A program made the translations under genes and the position numbers. Shown piece after piece: positions 45,261-57,957 of a stretch of 64,000 nucleotides of DNA (position 1 is the stretch's first letter; the number at the start of each line of letters is the position of its first letter). Below the pieces are notes generated by a model. The model did not search any database. It saw only the letters and a program-made list of their open reading frames with translations, and was not told the origin of the DNA. The DNA lies in contig JANBPK010001189.1 of NCBI GenBank assembly GCA_027579435.1, positions 231,477-295,476 of the forward strand, read 5' to 3'. Source of the stretch: Candolleomyces eurysporus (lineage: Eukaryota > Basidiomycota > Agaricomycetes > Agaricales > Psathyrellaceae).

Positions 45261-46397
45261 ATGGTCACCGTTACCTTTGTACGTCTTGCATGTTTTCTTC
45301 GCTTTTTCATGTCTTCTAATTGAAGAAACGCTTCAGATTCGACATGGGCAGAGCGAAGACAACGTTGTAAGTGTATCGCGCTCTAGTCGTCGCCTCGTGG
45401 TTCACCTCGAGAATAGCACGACATCTGGGCAGGCTGGAAAGATGCCCCGCTCTCTGCCTTAGGTGAGTCTTTTACTATTGTCGTTCAGCAAGCAATGCCC
45501 TATCTAATTTGGGTTTCTTAGGCCGTAGAGTCAGTCCTTAATTCTATGTAGAGTGCTGCATTCTTGTGCTCATATCCCTCTCAGCAAGCACAAGCTCTCG
45601 GACGATCTTTTGCTTCGACCACAATCACGCGTATCTATACTTCTGACCTCCTGCGAGCACACGCCACTGCCAAAGCGGTACATGACCATCACGCCGAACC
45701 CAAACCGCCTTTTACTCCCTCGGAACTCCTTCGTGAGCAACATTTTGGTGTTGCTGAAGGTAAAGAATGGGCGATCGACATACCAGAGGGAACAACTCGT
45801 GAAGAACTCCAAAAGAAAGGAATTTATCCTGTTTATTGGGGACGCGACGAGAAGTTCGATGGTGGGGAGAGCCTCGATGACCTCTTTCGTAGATCAGAAG
45901 AGGCTTTGAAAGAATTTGTCTTCCCTTACCTCGATACTGATGACCATATTGCCATCGCGAGCCATGGCTTGTGCATTAGCGAGCTGATGTCTGTGTTGGT
46001 GAAACTGGATCCTAAAGCTGATCAGTCGGAATCTTACCGGGGGCTGCTCAACACGGCGTGGACTCGTGTTCAGCTTAAACGACGCGTAAGTCGTTGATGC
46101 ATCTATTCTTCGAGCTCTAGTAACATCGCTTGACTGCTATCAGGTGGGAGGTGACTCCAACAACGGTGCTCAGCCTAGCCTCGAGATTTCTGTCAGTCAT
46201 GTCAACCACGCGAGTCACCTCGCGGGCCTGGTCTGTATTCTTTACTTTGCCTGTAAAGAACATCACTGACGTTTTCGCTTTAACAGGACGGTTTCACCAA
46301 GGATGAGGACGAAAGCAAGATTCGGGCCTTTTTCGGAGGCGAGACAGGCTCAATCACCAATGCTGATACAGAGGTTCGGCCAGTATGCGATAAATAA
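45261..46397 (+). CDS. Histidine phosphatase (phosphoglycerate mutase-like) protein
   Basis: Member of the histidine phosphatase superfamily, clade 1. Exon 1 gives 'MVTVTF' and joins to 'IRHGQSEDNV', the RHG motif with the phospho-accepting His. The next exon gives 'DIWAGWKDAPLSAL', then 'QALGRSFASTTITRIYTSDL' with the conserved Arg and Ser. 'LLREQHFGVAEGKEW' carries the catalytic acid region, and 'IAIASHGLCISELMSVLVK' the second active-site His. Introns of about 50-60 nt separate the pieces. The stop is at 46397, only about 75 bp from the convergent membrane-protein gene. It resembles fungal fructose-2,6-bisphosphatase/TIGAR-like proteins; the substrate cannot be told. Confidence 0.85.
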
Positions 46398-46471
46398 AGT
46401 TCCTAGCGGTAATATACTACAATGTACGGTAACGATATCTTCAAATCTCAAGATCGATGTGTCATCACAAA

Positions 46472-47932
46472 TCATAAAGCTTGTCCGAAGACTCCATTGT
46501 ACGTGCTGTTCTCCGAGTCACTGCTTGACCCTCCTCCTTCTTTCTTACCATAGGCCCATCCTGAAGTCGACCTACTTCTCCTATGCATCAACACGCGCCT
46601 AGCTACCGGATCCATGTGTAAGGGAGGGTATCCTTCGTCAAAAGCGCCCCCGATGGACCCAGGGGCGCTGTGCATACGCATATGCCTACTTTCCTCCGTT
46701 AAAGCCTGGCTTCCCGCGTCTATGGAATGAGGCGTGGTGTTGATCCTGGTCTCTGGTTTCAGAGTCGACGTAGACGACAAAGACGGGGAAGCCAAGGTGA
46801 AGAACATGTTGGGAGGCAATAACGGCGATTTGTCTTTCGCCGTACCCAGAGTATTCGCGGAGCCCCTGCCGTCAAGCTGCGGCTCCATGTACGTTGGCTC
46901 CTCCGGACCGAAGAACATCGGCATGACTCCAGGGCTATCCGCAGTGCGAGGACGAGGGGGCCTGACGGGTGGGACAGACGTGCTAGCGTTGGCACGTGTG
47001 TTTTCGGCGAGCATCGTATCCGTCGTGCTCGCTATAGAGACCTGGGAGTACTCTGACGATGATACGGAGAATTTGGATCGAGGGTACGGGTATATCGATA
47101 GGCTGCCTCCGCTCCGCTCCGACGTCTCGAGGAGATCGAGGTTTCGACGACTGTTGTCGCTCACTGCCTTCCTCGAGACCCTAGATACAGACGGCGGTGA
47201 AGAGCTTGCTGAGGGGAAGGGGAACCAGGACGAGATGGGTCGTTTGCCCAAGCCCCGGCTGTTCACGCGTTCCCTGCGACAGCCGCGGGATACGCGAGGG
47301 GTCGAGGAGGAGNAAGATGAGGAGGGNATAGGGGAAGCGAGAGCGCCGAAGGCGATCGCCATTCTGGAGAACATGGACAGTTTCTTCTGCCCCTTGGTGT
47401 TGTTGTCGTGATTTCCGTCGTCGTCGTCCAGAACTTTCGGCATTGGAACTGGAGTGACGGTGGATGCTGGGGTCGGGCTGACAGAGTTGGCTGTGGAAGT
47501 TCTTTGTGCCACTGAGGAAACGAGACGCGAGGTCGAGGTCTGCTCGCGGGTGGTTGACGCGGGGGTACTCGTCAGGGGGAGGGGCCCAATCGCCCCCACC
47601 GCAGCGTCGGTGGAAGGTGGATAGACTGGGCTGTTTGGAATGATAGCCTGCTGTTCTCCAGCTACGGTTTCAAACGCTGCCGGAGGATCGGTTGGATCTC
47701 TGGTGACGGCGTAGAAAATCTCGGATAATGGAAGGAGGCTGTATTCGTGCTGCGTTGGGTCAGATGCAGCTCCCGTTGGTTGGGGTGCGCCACCGGTCTG
47801 CGCAGCTATCGCTAAGCTTGTCTCTGGGGCAAATGCCTGAGGAGTTGGGATGGCGAACGCAGGGTGTATTTGGTCCACGATAAACGATGCCAGGAATATC
47901 AGGGAGAGTGGGAAGTAATAGTTTGGTTTCAT
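46472..47932 (-). CDS. Ser/Thr-rich type I membrane protein
   Basis: Uncharacterised. It starts at 47932 with a signal peptide ('LSLIFLASFIVDQIHPAFA'). A Thr/Ser/Pro-rich stretch of about 150 residues follows, of the kind seen in O-glycosylated wall-sensor proteins. 'KKLSMFSRMAIAFGALA' then begins what is probably the membrane segment. N bases at 47313 and 47327 fall in it and obscure the frame; in a shifted frame the stretch reads as Leu-rich. The C-terminal 270 residues are Ser/Arg-rich and presumably cytoplasmic ('FSVSSSEYSQVSIASTTDTM', 'MFFGPEEPTYMEPQL'). A wall-stress or mucin-like role is inference from composition only. Confidence 0.65.
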   Translation of the reverse strand: MKPNYYFPLSLIFLASFIVDQIHPAFAIPTPQAFAPETSLAIAAQTGGAPQPTGAASDPTQHEYSLLPLSEIFYAVTRDPTDPPAAFETVAGEQQAIIPNSPVYPPSTDAAVGAIGPLPLTSTPASTTREQTSTSRLVSSVAQRTSTANSVSPTPASTVTPVPMPKVLDDDDGNHDNNTKGQKKLSMFSRMAIAFGALASPXPSSSXSSSTPRVSRGCRRERVNSRGLGKRPISSWFPFPSASSSPPSVSRVSRKAVSDNSRRNLDLLETSERSGGSLSIYPYPRSKFSVSSSEYSQVSIASTTDTMLAENTRANASTSVPPVRPPRPRTADSPGVMPMFFGPEEPTYMEPQLDGRGSANTLGTAKDKSPLLPPNMFFTLASPSLSSTSTLKPETRINTTPHSIDAGSQALTEESRHMRMHSAPGSIGGAFDEGYPPLHMDPVARRVLMHRRSRSTSGWAYGKKEGGGSSSDSENSTYNGVFGQAL

Positions 47933-48458
47933 CGAAAGTGAGATAGCTTTGGAGATGAGCGAATGAGTGTGGTGCCGTGCGGGCGTGTGTCCCCAACGAC
48001 AGAGGGGGGATGTCGGGGAAATGAAGGAGTATGGAAAGAGGATCTGCAGTATACGTTGCTGACATTTATTCAGAACAGCGCGCCGGTGGCATGGCTGACT
48101 TGTACGAGCCAGTCGATGCGGCTAACGAGGGAAGACTATTGAGAACAGCCGCGGAGTTAATTTTAGAGCAGTCCCCGCACAAAATGACGTCTTCGAATTC
48201 ATCGAGCGCCCACGGCGTTTAGCGATCATGACGCCTGCCCTAAAGTTGGATGCACGTGAAAAAGGGGTGATCAAGCGCCCGCAGCTTGCTGAGGTGAGCA
48301 TCGTTCACGGATAGCGAGAATGTTCTACAGCTTGTTCACACCGGACTATAAGGTCCACTTCATTTCATTTCATTCTCTCTTTTCTCTTTATCTGCTTCGG
48401 AATATAAGTAGAGCGCAGGTTCTATCTGGGTGACCGCCTTCAACGCTCAGCAAAGCAA
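47933..48458. promoter_or_regulatory. Divergent intergenic region
   Basis: 5' flanks of the Ser/Thr-rich membrane protein and the RING protein. A plus-strand frame at 48031-48222 has no support. Confidence 0.4.
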
Positions 48459-50559
48459 ATGTCAGGCCTTCCATTGCTCAGCGGACCGCCGCCTTCTGGT
48501 CCCGAGTCGGAAGCGTGCAGGAAATGCGGGAAGGAATTCAATATTATATTCACGAGGTCCCGCAAATGCAATCATTGCGGTGGGTCTGGTATGACGATGG
48601 GCACCGGATTGGCATCGCTGAACGGTCTACTGCTTTGTGTTTACAGGATACGACTACTGCAACAGTTGCTCTGACTATCAGGCATTGATGCCGCGAAGAG
48701 GTCCAGAAAACGGTTACGTCCCGACCAATGTGTGCGGATTCTGCATCGAACATCTCAATAGTGCGCGCTGCGTCTTCTTGATAGCAATTCAGGCCCACTG
48801 ACTATGATTCTGCAGTTACCGCGGGAGGAAAGAATCAATTGAAGTCTTTGCCAATAGGAAGACTGAGAAAGTATGCCAACGCATACAATATAAGGATCGA
48901 CCGCGCAGTCGAGAAGGATGATATCATCGACGCCGTTATTGCAGCAAGAGTGAGTATGCTTCTCCAGTTCGACGGGCAAGCAGAACTACCCTATACTCTT
49001 TATTGCAGGGAGCAAATGGCTGTCTATCACCGTCCCAAGAGGTACGCTCCTTTCACCACTTCCTATCTGACTGCAGTCCTTACTCTAGAGTGATCAAAGG
49101 AATATTACCGCCACCATTCCGTCCCAATCACCGAGCCTAGGTCAGGGCTCAGGAACCTATTCCGGGGATCCCCACCTCCTGCTCCTCCCCCTCCTCCGCC
49201 GCCTCCGCCGCATCGACGGCCTACCTTTGCCAGGCCAGACTTAGAACCTGACCCTCCCCGCAACAACGATCGACCTCCTCCCCCACCTCCTCGACCGACA
49301 CAGCCGCAGTATCACTTTACACAACCGCCAGGTCCGCCACCCCCATCGACTCAATATCAAGGTCACTATGGCAGCCCTTATACCTATTCACCACCACCAC
49401 ATCCACCTCCGAACCAATATCCAGGTCCACAGTCGTACTATGAAGGGCCTTACGGCCCTCCTCCTAACCTTCCACCCAGGCCTCATTCCGGCTGGGAGCC
49501 CATGCCTCAACCGGGGTTATACCCACCGTACAACGCGCCTCCAGGATACGGGTATCAGCAGGGAGGCTACGTCCCACAGTCATACGGAGCCGCACCACCA
49601 CCGCCTCCGCCTCCCCCTCAAAGTACCAGGCCATCCCCTCAAGCCGCTCCCCCGCCCCCTCCACCTCCACCTCGGCCCCAGCCTCAGCAGCAGTCACCCC
49701 CGGCGCAGAGTTCTGCTTCGACGTCGCGGCCCCAGCCCGCCTCGCGAAGTGCGGCCCCTCCCACTCTCGATGCTTTGTTGGAGATGTCCTCTGATGACAT
49801 TTCGGCGCTGAGCATAAGTGCGTTGAAACAGGTCTTGTTTACCAACCACGTCAATGCTGGGCAAGTGCTTGAGAAGGGTGAGCTGGTGAAGAAGGTGGTC
49901 AGTTTGGTGGAAGATGAGAAGAGAGAGCGTGAAAGGCAAAGAAGGGTGTTAGAAATGGAAGAGATGGAAAGACTTCAGAGGGAACGAGAAAGATTGGAGG
50001 AGCAAGAAATGGAGCGGGAAAGGAGACGGGAGAGGGAGAGGGCTGCAGAAGAAGAAGCGAGGAGGGCCAGAGAGAGGGAGGAAGAAGAGAGAAGGAACAG
50101 AGAGAGGAGGAGCAGCGGAGGAGGCCCGCAGACCCGTATTCATATCGTCAACCTGGGCCCAGCAGCATCAGAAGACGGAATGTCGGAATATGGAGAGGGA
50201 AGCCCTGTTACGAACGACGCTACCTCTGGTCCATATGCAGCTCAGTCCAGGGATGAACCATTTTCACGGCGGTCTACGACGCCGAAGCCACCACCGCAGC
50301 CATCTTTCAAACCACCCAGCATGGAAAGAACAGGGTTGTGCGTCGTCTGCCAGGACGAAGAAGCCAACATTGCGATTATTGATTGCGGGTGAGTGTTACT
50401 TTCTTCTATCTATCTTCATTGTCGACTTACGGGCTGCTCAGGCATTTAGCGATGTGTCGAGGGTGCTCAGATCTAGTGATGAGTAGCTCACGGGAATGTC
50501 CTCTGTGCCGCACGAGGATCGTCACTGAGGCTAGATTACTGAGAATTTTCAAGACGTGA
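48459..50559 (+). CDS. FYVE-like, SAP-like and RING finger E3 ubiquitin ligase
   Basis: Predicted ubiquitin ligase built like animal CARP/RNF34 proteins. The N-terminal zinc finger is 'ACRKCGKEFNIIFTRSRKCN', then 'YDYCNSCSDYQALMPRRG' and 'VCGFCIEHL', FYVE-like but without a clear basic lipid-binding patch. A SAP-like helix pair follows ('LKSLPIGRLRKYANAYNIRI'). A long Pro-rich stretch (49150-49740, with runs of eight or nine prolines) leads to a second SAP-like segment ('ISALSISALKQVLFTNHVNA') and a highly charged Arg/Glu coiled coil. The C-terminal RING is 'LCVVCQDEEANIAIIDCG' joined to 'HLAMCRGCSDLVMSSSRECP' and 'LCRTRI'. All eight RING ligands are present. The stop is at 50559. Confidence 0.85.
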
Positions 50560-52019
50560 TCCGTACATACGTGCGACTGTTAAGTATCCCGTATATCCAG
50601 ACTATTGATATGGAAGTGTTAAGGATATACCTGCGTCTTTTCAGAATACATCTACTTGGACTTAGAATAGAACGCGTTGTTAGTGCAAGACCAAAACGAT
50701 TCAAGGTGTATAGTATCTTGCCGCTGTTACCCAACCATGACTCTATCTCTCTAAATGTTCTTCCTCGCGCCTTGGAAGTGGGCTTCGAATTGCCACCTAT
50801 TGCAGCCATCTTCTTGAGCAATTTGCATCCGATACTAAACGCTGATTTTACGGGTCTGGGGCCGACAGAGGCGTGGGAGTATGACAGTAATAATTCTTCC
50901 ACCAAGACCACCATGACCTCAAGGCTCTGGCGACTAGACTAGACTTGACTGCGCTTTCAATTCCTCTGACCATCTCAGCTAGCCTCTAGACTGCTCGGAC
51001 ACCTATCTGTGTAATGCTGATGTAGTCGATTCGCGCAATTCTGCGGTTCTCCACGTGGATAGGCTTTTTTTTTACANGATTCCGAGGGGGGNTTGGAGCA
51101 GAAGAGCATCGGAATCGGACGGGTCTTGGACCTAGAAAAGACGTCCAATTAACGAGGCGTGCTTAGAGAGCATACGGAAGACCTGTTTATGCAGTCTCTT
51201 AACGTTTCACCCTGGAGAATCTGCCTCACCATTCAACGAAGTTGAGAAGGGGGGGCTAGGGCCAGGNAACTACTTTCTAGGAAGACCTTCTGCGCCGAGG
51301 AATAGTGGTTACCCACATGGCTCTTGAATCTCGATATCCAAAATCAACAACCAGCTCGCCTTCTGGTCGCCAGGCAAAAATTTCAGTATGTACCATATGA
51401 CCTGCCCCAGATGAAGGGTGCGGTACCGCGGAGTGCCATTCCGTGAGAAGAAGCTTCATTGAAGAACGAATAGAAACAGATGGAAAAACCAGCGGCAAGG
51501 CCAAAGACAGCTTAAAGGGAGACACGCAGTAGCGTGGACGGCGGCCCCCCCNAGGCCACCCTTTCCGATGAAGAACCGTCAGCCGTCCTCCCTTGGATGT
51601 CGATGATGTCACCATCGGGCGGCTTATTACTTTAAAGCTGGCTCTTGACTTATGGGCTACGATTTCGAAGATGGTAGACGCGACGCGCCTTTCGAAGCTC
51701 GGTAAGTTCGGTCGTGTTCGCCGCTCCAGGAGCACTTGACTACCGCTGGCTCTTTTTTCTTCTTTTCAGGAGAATATTTATATGCTTGCCTCCGAACCCC
51801 CGGCCGCGTTATGTTTTCCCGAAAGCTCGGTTAATATACGGATAGCGTTGAATGTGGGGAAGGCTCGTGAGACTTGCGGGGAAACTGATGCTTCTTCCGG
51901 GTCAAGTGAAGGTTGGATTGGACCCGGGGACCGCCTGAACTATCGATGATCGTCTGGGCGACTGGAGGTATAAAATGAGATTCGACGTTTTCGACGTACC
52001 CAGGATCACCAGCGACATA
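50560..52019. other. Long intergenic region upstream of the xylanase
   Basis: No supported gene in 1.46 kb. N bases at about 51077, 51092, 51267 and 51552 lie beside homopolymers. GCGGGG at 51876-51881 fits the SYGGRG site of CreA-type carbon-repression factors, which would suit a xylanase, but a 6-bp match is weak. Confidence 0.4.
51969..51975 (+). promoter_or_regulatory. TATA box of the xylanase gene
   Basis: 'tataaaa' 51 nt upstream of the xylanase start codon, in the expected position for a strongly regulated secreted enzyme. Confidence 0.6.
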
Positions 52020-53050
<1,031 letters not shown>

Positions 53051-53503
53051 ATGTGAGCCGGGTAGCAGAGGTAGCAGCTGTACATACATAACTGGAATGT
53101 GAAGCTCGAATAAAATATTTATGAAGTCAATTGTATGTCATACTAGGATGTCATGCCGTCACGGCGCTTTTTGTCAATGGCGTACCAGTGCTGGGCAATG
53201 AAGAGGTCGGTAAGTTCTTGAAGGTGGTACCATCGATCCACCACAGCGTCGGGATCCCTTTCCCAGATCTCGAGGGAAGTAAAAAACGCTAGTCCGCCAG
53301 TTCTGGAAGGTGAACCCTACCTGCCGAAAAAGGACGCGCACATGAGGCCAACACGCGCCGCTGGAGATGCCCTCAGCGCCCGTCGGCGCCCAGCTCATCA
53401 CAAAGGGTGTTGAGACAGTTCATTTGATGTCATTTTCAATGGACTCTTCACGTACACGCCGAACTGGCCCTCCTTTGTTCATCTCTTGGTTGTCTCCCCA
53501 AGG
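53051..53503. other. Intergenic, no gene seen
   Basis: 3' flank of the xylanase and promoter of the next gene. Confidence 0.45.
53109..53114 (+). terminator. Polyadenylation signal of the xylanase gene
   Basis: AATAAA 59 nt after the stop codon. Confidence 0.5.
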
Positions 53504-55637
53504 ATGCCCTCGCCCGAGCCGACCTCACCATGGGTGCTCGACATCGCCAGCCTCGCCCACCTTCATGGCACGCGACCCTACCCGAAGGCGACAATCCTTG
53601 TTTTGAACACGCCCTCGCCAGCCGACCTCGTTGCATTGCTGTATGAGTCCCCGGCTCTAGAGCAATCGTTGATCATCATCGCGACACACGACGTGCCTGT
53701 GATACCTCCGCCTCCAACCACCACGCCAAAGAACAAGGTTGTCGATCCGAAGAACAACTACGATGATGTCGTTCCAACCGTACGCGTGCTAAAAATGCGC
53801 GAATCTTGGAGTCTGGATGGGGCATTTGGTGTAATGACGGCGTTGGACAAGGCCGCCAAGTTTGCAGCAAATTATCATGGACAGTCGGGGACGGCGGATG
53901 GTAGCACTCGACAGCCAGAGAAAGTATGTGTCTACCACGAAGACCTCACCACAGGAGAGTTCAGCCCCGCCGTTGACATGAAGAAAACGCGGCGAAGAAC
54001 ATTCAGCCTGTTCTCGTCCCAACCCCAATGGCCCTCCCCTTCCTCTACTCCTGGTAGTACGGCACTTTCTAGTGTCACCTCCGGCACCAGGCCCTTTGAC
54101 GCGCTAATTCATTGCATCAACAGCCCTGGCCAACCTCAAGGGGACCAAGATCGAGAACGTTTCGAGAAAGCGATCTTGAAGCAAGCGATCTTAGTGACTA
54201 CCCTCTCCGCACCCTACCTCGCTGTCCCGCCTGAGCCTCCCAAGTACCTTCGTTTGCCTAGCGCCAGTACAAGCGCAGTCAACGTTAATTCAAATGTCGA
54301 CAGAACAGGGTCGAGGAGGTTGAGGAGGAATACACTACAAACACCAGCATCGGCGCAGGGACATGTCGCTCCGGCTTTTCCATTGCACCCCTTCGCTGGA
54401 CCCCAATCTGCTGCTCAGTACTCCGGACGATCACACATTCTTCACATCCTCCCCATGTCTCTTCTATCACGACCGACGAGCCCACCTCGAGCCTCAACAT
54501 CTAAAGCGAAAGCGACGCAACCGGCATTCGACTCGAAGCACAGGCTCCTACACGGGATCGAAAACTTCCTCGTGGCTTTTGCATATTCGAGGAGCCACTC
54601 TCCGCCACCGATGCCTTCATCGCACTCAACGCCCTCACTTGCGAACACAAGTTCTTCGACCAGCTCGACAGAATTGAAAAAGGATGAGAAACCGATTCCG
54701 TACATCCTCCGTGCTGGTGGGATTCGTGGTGCTGTGCACTTGGACTCTTCAGCGACCGCAAAAGCGACCCTGGCAGAATGTACACTCTTTGGGTATATCC
54801 ACGCCAGCTCCAAGTTGCTGCCTAAGGCGTGGTTGGATGTGGACGATCCGAAAGCCTTGATCATGAATTCTGAAGAGGAAGCGGAGAATGCGATTCAGAA
54901 ACCTCAGGGATCCGATTTGCGACCGATGCAAGAACCAGTCCAGCGTTCCCTAAAGAGGAAAAGCGCTCCTCCATGTGAGTTTCTCTTACATCGTCACGAA
55001 TTTATCCCACTCATGGCTATTCTCAGTAGGCGGAACCTCCACTGCTTCCCCTGCTTTGGCGCAAACCAAACATCCAGCTTCTTGGACACCCGAACCCTCG
55101 CAAAGACTGGGATCATCGTCACAAGTTACTCCGACAAAATCCTCTCCACCCCGATCTCGCGATGCCCGCCCTTCGGCCCGTCGTTCCTCAACGGCTCCTA
55201 ATCAGACTTTGACACCTTCTAAAGCGGATGCTCAATCCCAAGAGCCTCGTCCCGACACTCAATCGCGGTCATATCCTTCCACCGCGCCATCTCAAACTCA
55301 AAGTCAGCCACAGGCAAATACCTATACAGAGACCCCGTTATATCCCCAAAATGGTCTACCTCCTTCTCGCCCCAAAGCACACTCCCATTCTCGGTCTTTC
55401 CCGACAGCAACGCAACATGTATCATTTGCTGTATCAAAGGCCCCTTCGCAGATCTCAGCACAAAGTAATTTAGCTCACCAATCTCAACCAGCCCCCGACC
55501 CTTCCTCTCGTTTCCATCCAGAACATCAATCCTCTGCCCATGCCCGACCTACGTCGTACTCCCGCACTCCATCTCACAATGATACTTCTCAACCATCTCA
55601 TAAATATAGTCCGGGGACCCTCGGTACACATGAATAG
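53504..55637 (+). CDS. Uncharacterised protein
   Basis: I do not recognise the family. The first exon (53504-54973) begins 'MPSPEPTSPWVLDIASLAHL' and has an ordered N-terminal part ('ATILVLNTPSPADLVALLYE', 'PALEQSLIIIATHDVPV'). It continues through 'RPFDALIHCINSP' and 'AILKQAILVTTLSAPYLAVP', interrupted by Ser/Pro-rich loops, to 'LRAGGIRGAVHLDSS' and 'ATLAECTLFGYIHASSKLLP'. One intron near 54974-55027 leads to a low-complexity Ser/Gln/Pro tail ending at 55637. The predicted alpha/beta pattern at the N-terminus suggests a folded domain. The last 15 codons lie inside the direct repeat that recurs at 63729. No function proposed. Confidence 0.6.
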
Positions 55638-55861
55638 CTTTTTGTACGCTAGTCAAATGTACATGCAATGGCTGATCAGATTTTACACCACTGGGATGTA
55701 TAGTATGGAAGTTACTAGCTGAGTTAGGAGCGAGTTCATGGCAAATACATAGAAAAAAGGTGAGGAACGCAGGACTCCACTCCTTGTCACTTGTGGGCGA
55801 GGGAGTCCTTCGGCGCCTTCATGCCCGGGGTGAAAAGACGTTTTCGTCCAAAGGATAAACC
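55591..55861. repeat. Direct repeat, left copy
   Basis: At least 271 bp identical to 63729-64000 except one substitution (55601) and one N in the other copy. Offset about 8,138 bp. It spans the ends of two convergent genes. Confidence 0.95.
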
Positions 55862-57957
55862 AAATTCGAGTCCTTTCCGCGTAAATGGGATTGTAACCTC
55901 TCCGGCTCTTTATCGTAGTCGATATCTACGCCTGCATTGTGTTTCGGGTTGAGAGCTCGGGGAACAGTGGTTTGAGGGAGGGCAGGGATTTGTGGGATGG
56001 CAATCTGGGGAACGGAAGGGATTTTCGGAATGGGGAAGGCAGGAGGCGAAGGATACGACTTGCCTCTTCCCTCAACTAGCGTAGTCAATACATCCGAAGA
56101 GTACGAATGTTGGTGGTTCGTTACTATCCACGGTCTCTTCGGTTTTTTGGTAGGCAATGACACGTCCTCCTCCTCATCCTCTTTGGCACCCTTCACCTCA
56201 GCCTCCTTTTTCACCTTCTCACCCTTGCTCTCGGTAGAGCTAGAGCTAGAGAGTTCGTCGACAGTCCTGAACTTGACTGGTTTCCTCCCTCCCTTCCCGT
56301 CTCCCTTCTTCTTCATCCTTTCCACCATTTTTCTGATTTCTTCCTCAGAAACGCATTGCCGCTAGGTACTGCAACATCTTCCAGCTCAGTGTTCAGGTCC
56401 ATTTTCGCGTTTCTGTCCATCTTGGCCTTGCCGAGGCTGAATTGAGGACTCGTTGAAAGAGATGGCGGGATGGAGTAATATGCATGGAGGGCATTTCCAG
56501 GGACCTTGCTCCCTTCTCCAGCAAACGAGGATGCTTCTGATCCTTATTGGACGACGGGAAGATTATATCGTCGATGCCTTTCCCGCCTTTGTAGAACAGA
56601 TAGGAATGGTGGGTGCAAATCACCAATCTATACGAGTGAAGGTCGTGAACGCTCGACATAGGGGCTTAAATAGACTGGTCGTCGAGCAGTGGTAAGAAAT
56701 AATAAACATAAATTTGGAGAGTAAGGGATAAAGGGGAAACAAAAGGAGGGGAAGTGAGCTAAGGGGATCACTAGCCATTGATACAGGAGGTAAGCTTTTA
56801 TACCTAAAGATAAGCTAAGTAGTCGGCTGAATTCACGAAGATTGGGACAGCTACTCCCATTCCGGAGGATGGAGACGGAACGGATGAACGGTGAGTGCAC
56901 ATGCACACGGTGTGCACTCTCCACACCTTTCGGAGGTGGTCGACCAAGGAAGAATGCAGCACAGTCGGAACGCTTTGTGGGAGAGGAGAAGAGCTTTTCC
57001 AGAGTGACTGGAATGTCCTTGCCCGGTCTGGGTGGCTGGGGAGGTCGGTGGCATATTTGGAGGTAGCTGTCCCATTTCTATACACAATAACAACATTCGT
57101 GAGCCACGATGAAGGAGCAACGAGAAGAAATCCAAGTACGAACCTCTTCAGGACATTCTCCAACCCACCTCCTCAACGCCCAGTCCACGACGATTCCGAT
57201 GACCCAGAACGTCGCCCACGCCGCACTCGACCCTTTCTCCTTGCCCGTTCCCCAATCTTTCGAAACTCCATTCTTCACCCAGAGGTGCTCCCAGACGCTG
57301 GCCCACCCAGAGACAGGGGGTTTGCTCAACAACGCGATACAAAGGACAAGACCAAATGCACCTAGTGCGCTCGATGCCGTACGTAAAGCCAGTCGAAGGA
57401 GAAAGATTGATAAATGCGGAGTCAATGATGAGACAAGTAGAAGGGGAGCGAAAACAGCCAACAAAATTCGTCGCAGCAACAAGGGAGGATGGAGGACAAG
57501 TGCAAGCCCTAGAGCAATGGCCGTTCCACCCCCGATACCCACAAACACCAATGTAGCGTGCCGATATCTTCCTCCCAGGAGGGTGGTGGGTATCGTGCAG
57601 ATGATCCAGACGGCCAGGAAGGATTCAGGCGAGAGTGAAGAAGCGGAGGAGGTAGCTGGGATCAAGAGGCTCAGGAACGTCGATAAATGGACTCCAAAGA
57701 CAAATCAGAGGCCTAATCCACCCACTCCGCCTTCCAACAGCCATGTGAGCTTGGGCTTCTTGCGTTTGACATCAAAGGTACCCGGGAGCGACGAGTAAGC
57801 GGGGTCGGTGGATTGGGGCTCGAGGGAAGGAGCGAGTGCGGTCGAGGGTAAGGAAGGATCCTGCAAAGAGCAGCAGGACGGAGAAGATGAGCAGGGGGAG
57901 GGTATAGGTCAGGGCGTATGGCGCGGAAGAGATGAGTTGAGTTAGATGCGAGTCCAT
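55819..57957 (-). CDS. TM7S3/TM198-like multi-pass membrane protein
   Basis: Fungal membrane protein of the TM7S3/TM198-like type. The start at 57957 gives 'MDSHLTQLISSAPYALTYTL', a first membrane helix and 'AGSFLTLDRTRSF'. Exon 2 has five or more helices ('FLAVWIICTIPTTLLGGRYR', 'LVFVGIGGGTAIALGLALVL', 'LRRILLAVFAPLLLVSSLT', 'ASSALGAFGLVLCIALL') and 'WASVWEHLWVKNGVSKDWGT', then an intron to 'KWDSYLQI'. The cytosolic tail includes 'DDIIFPSSNKDQ', 'GGRKPVKFRTVDELSSSSS', 'RPWIVTNHQHSYSSDVLTTL' and 'PAFPIPKIPSVPQIAIPQIP', ending at 55819. The frame changes near 56330 without an obvious intron, so a small indel or an unrecognised splice is likely there. Function unknown. Confidence 0.7.

Noticed and set aside
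50556..50942. Plus-strand open frame directly after the RING gene
   Set aside because: It begins inside the RING gene stop region and has no recognisable domain or conserved pattern.
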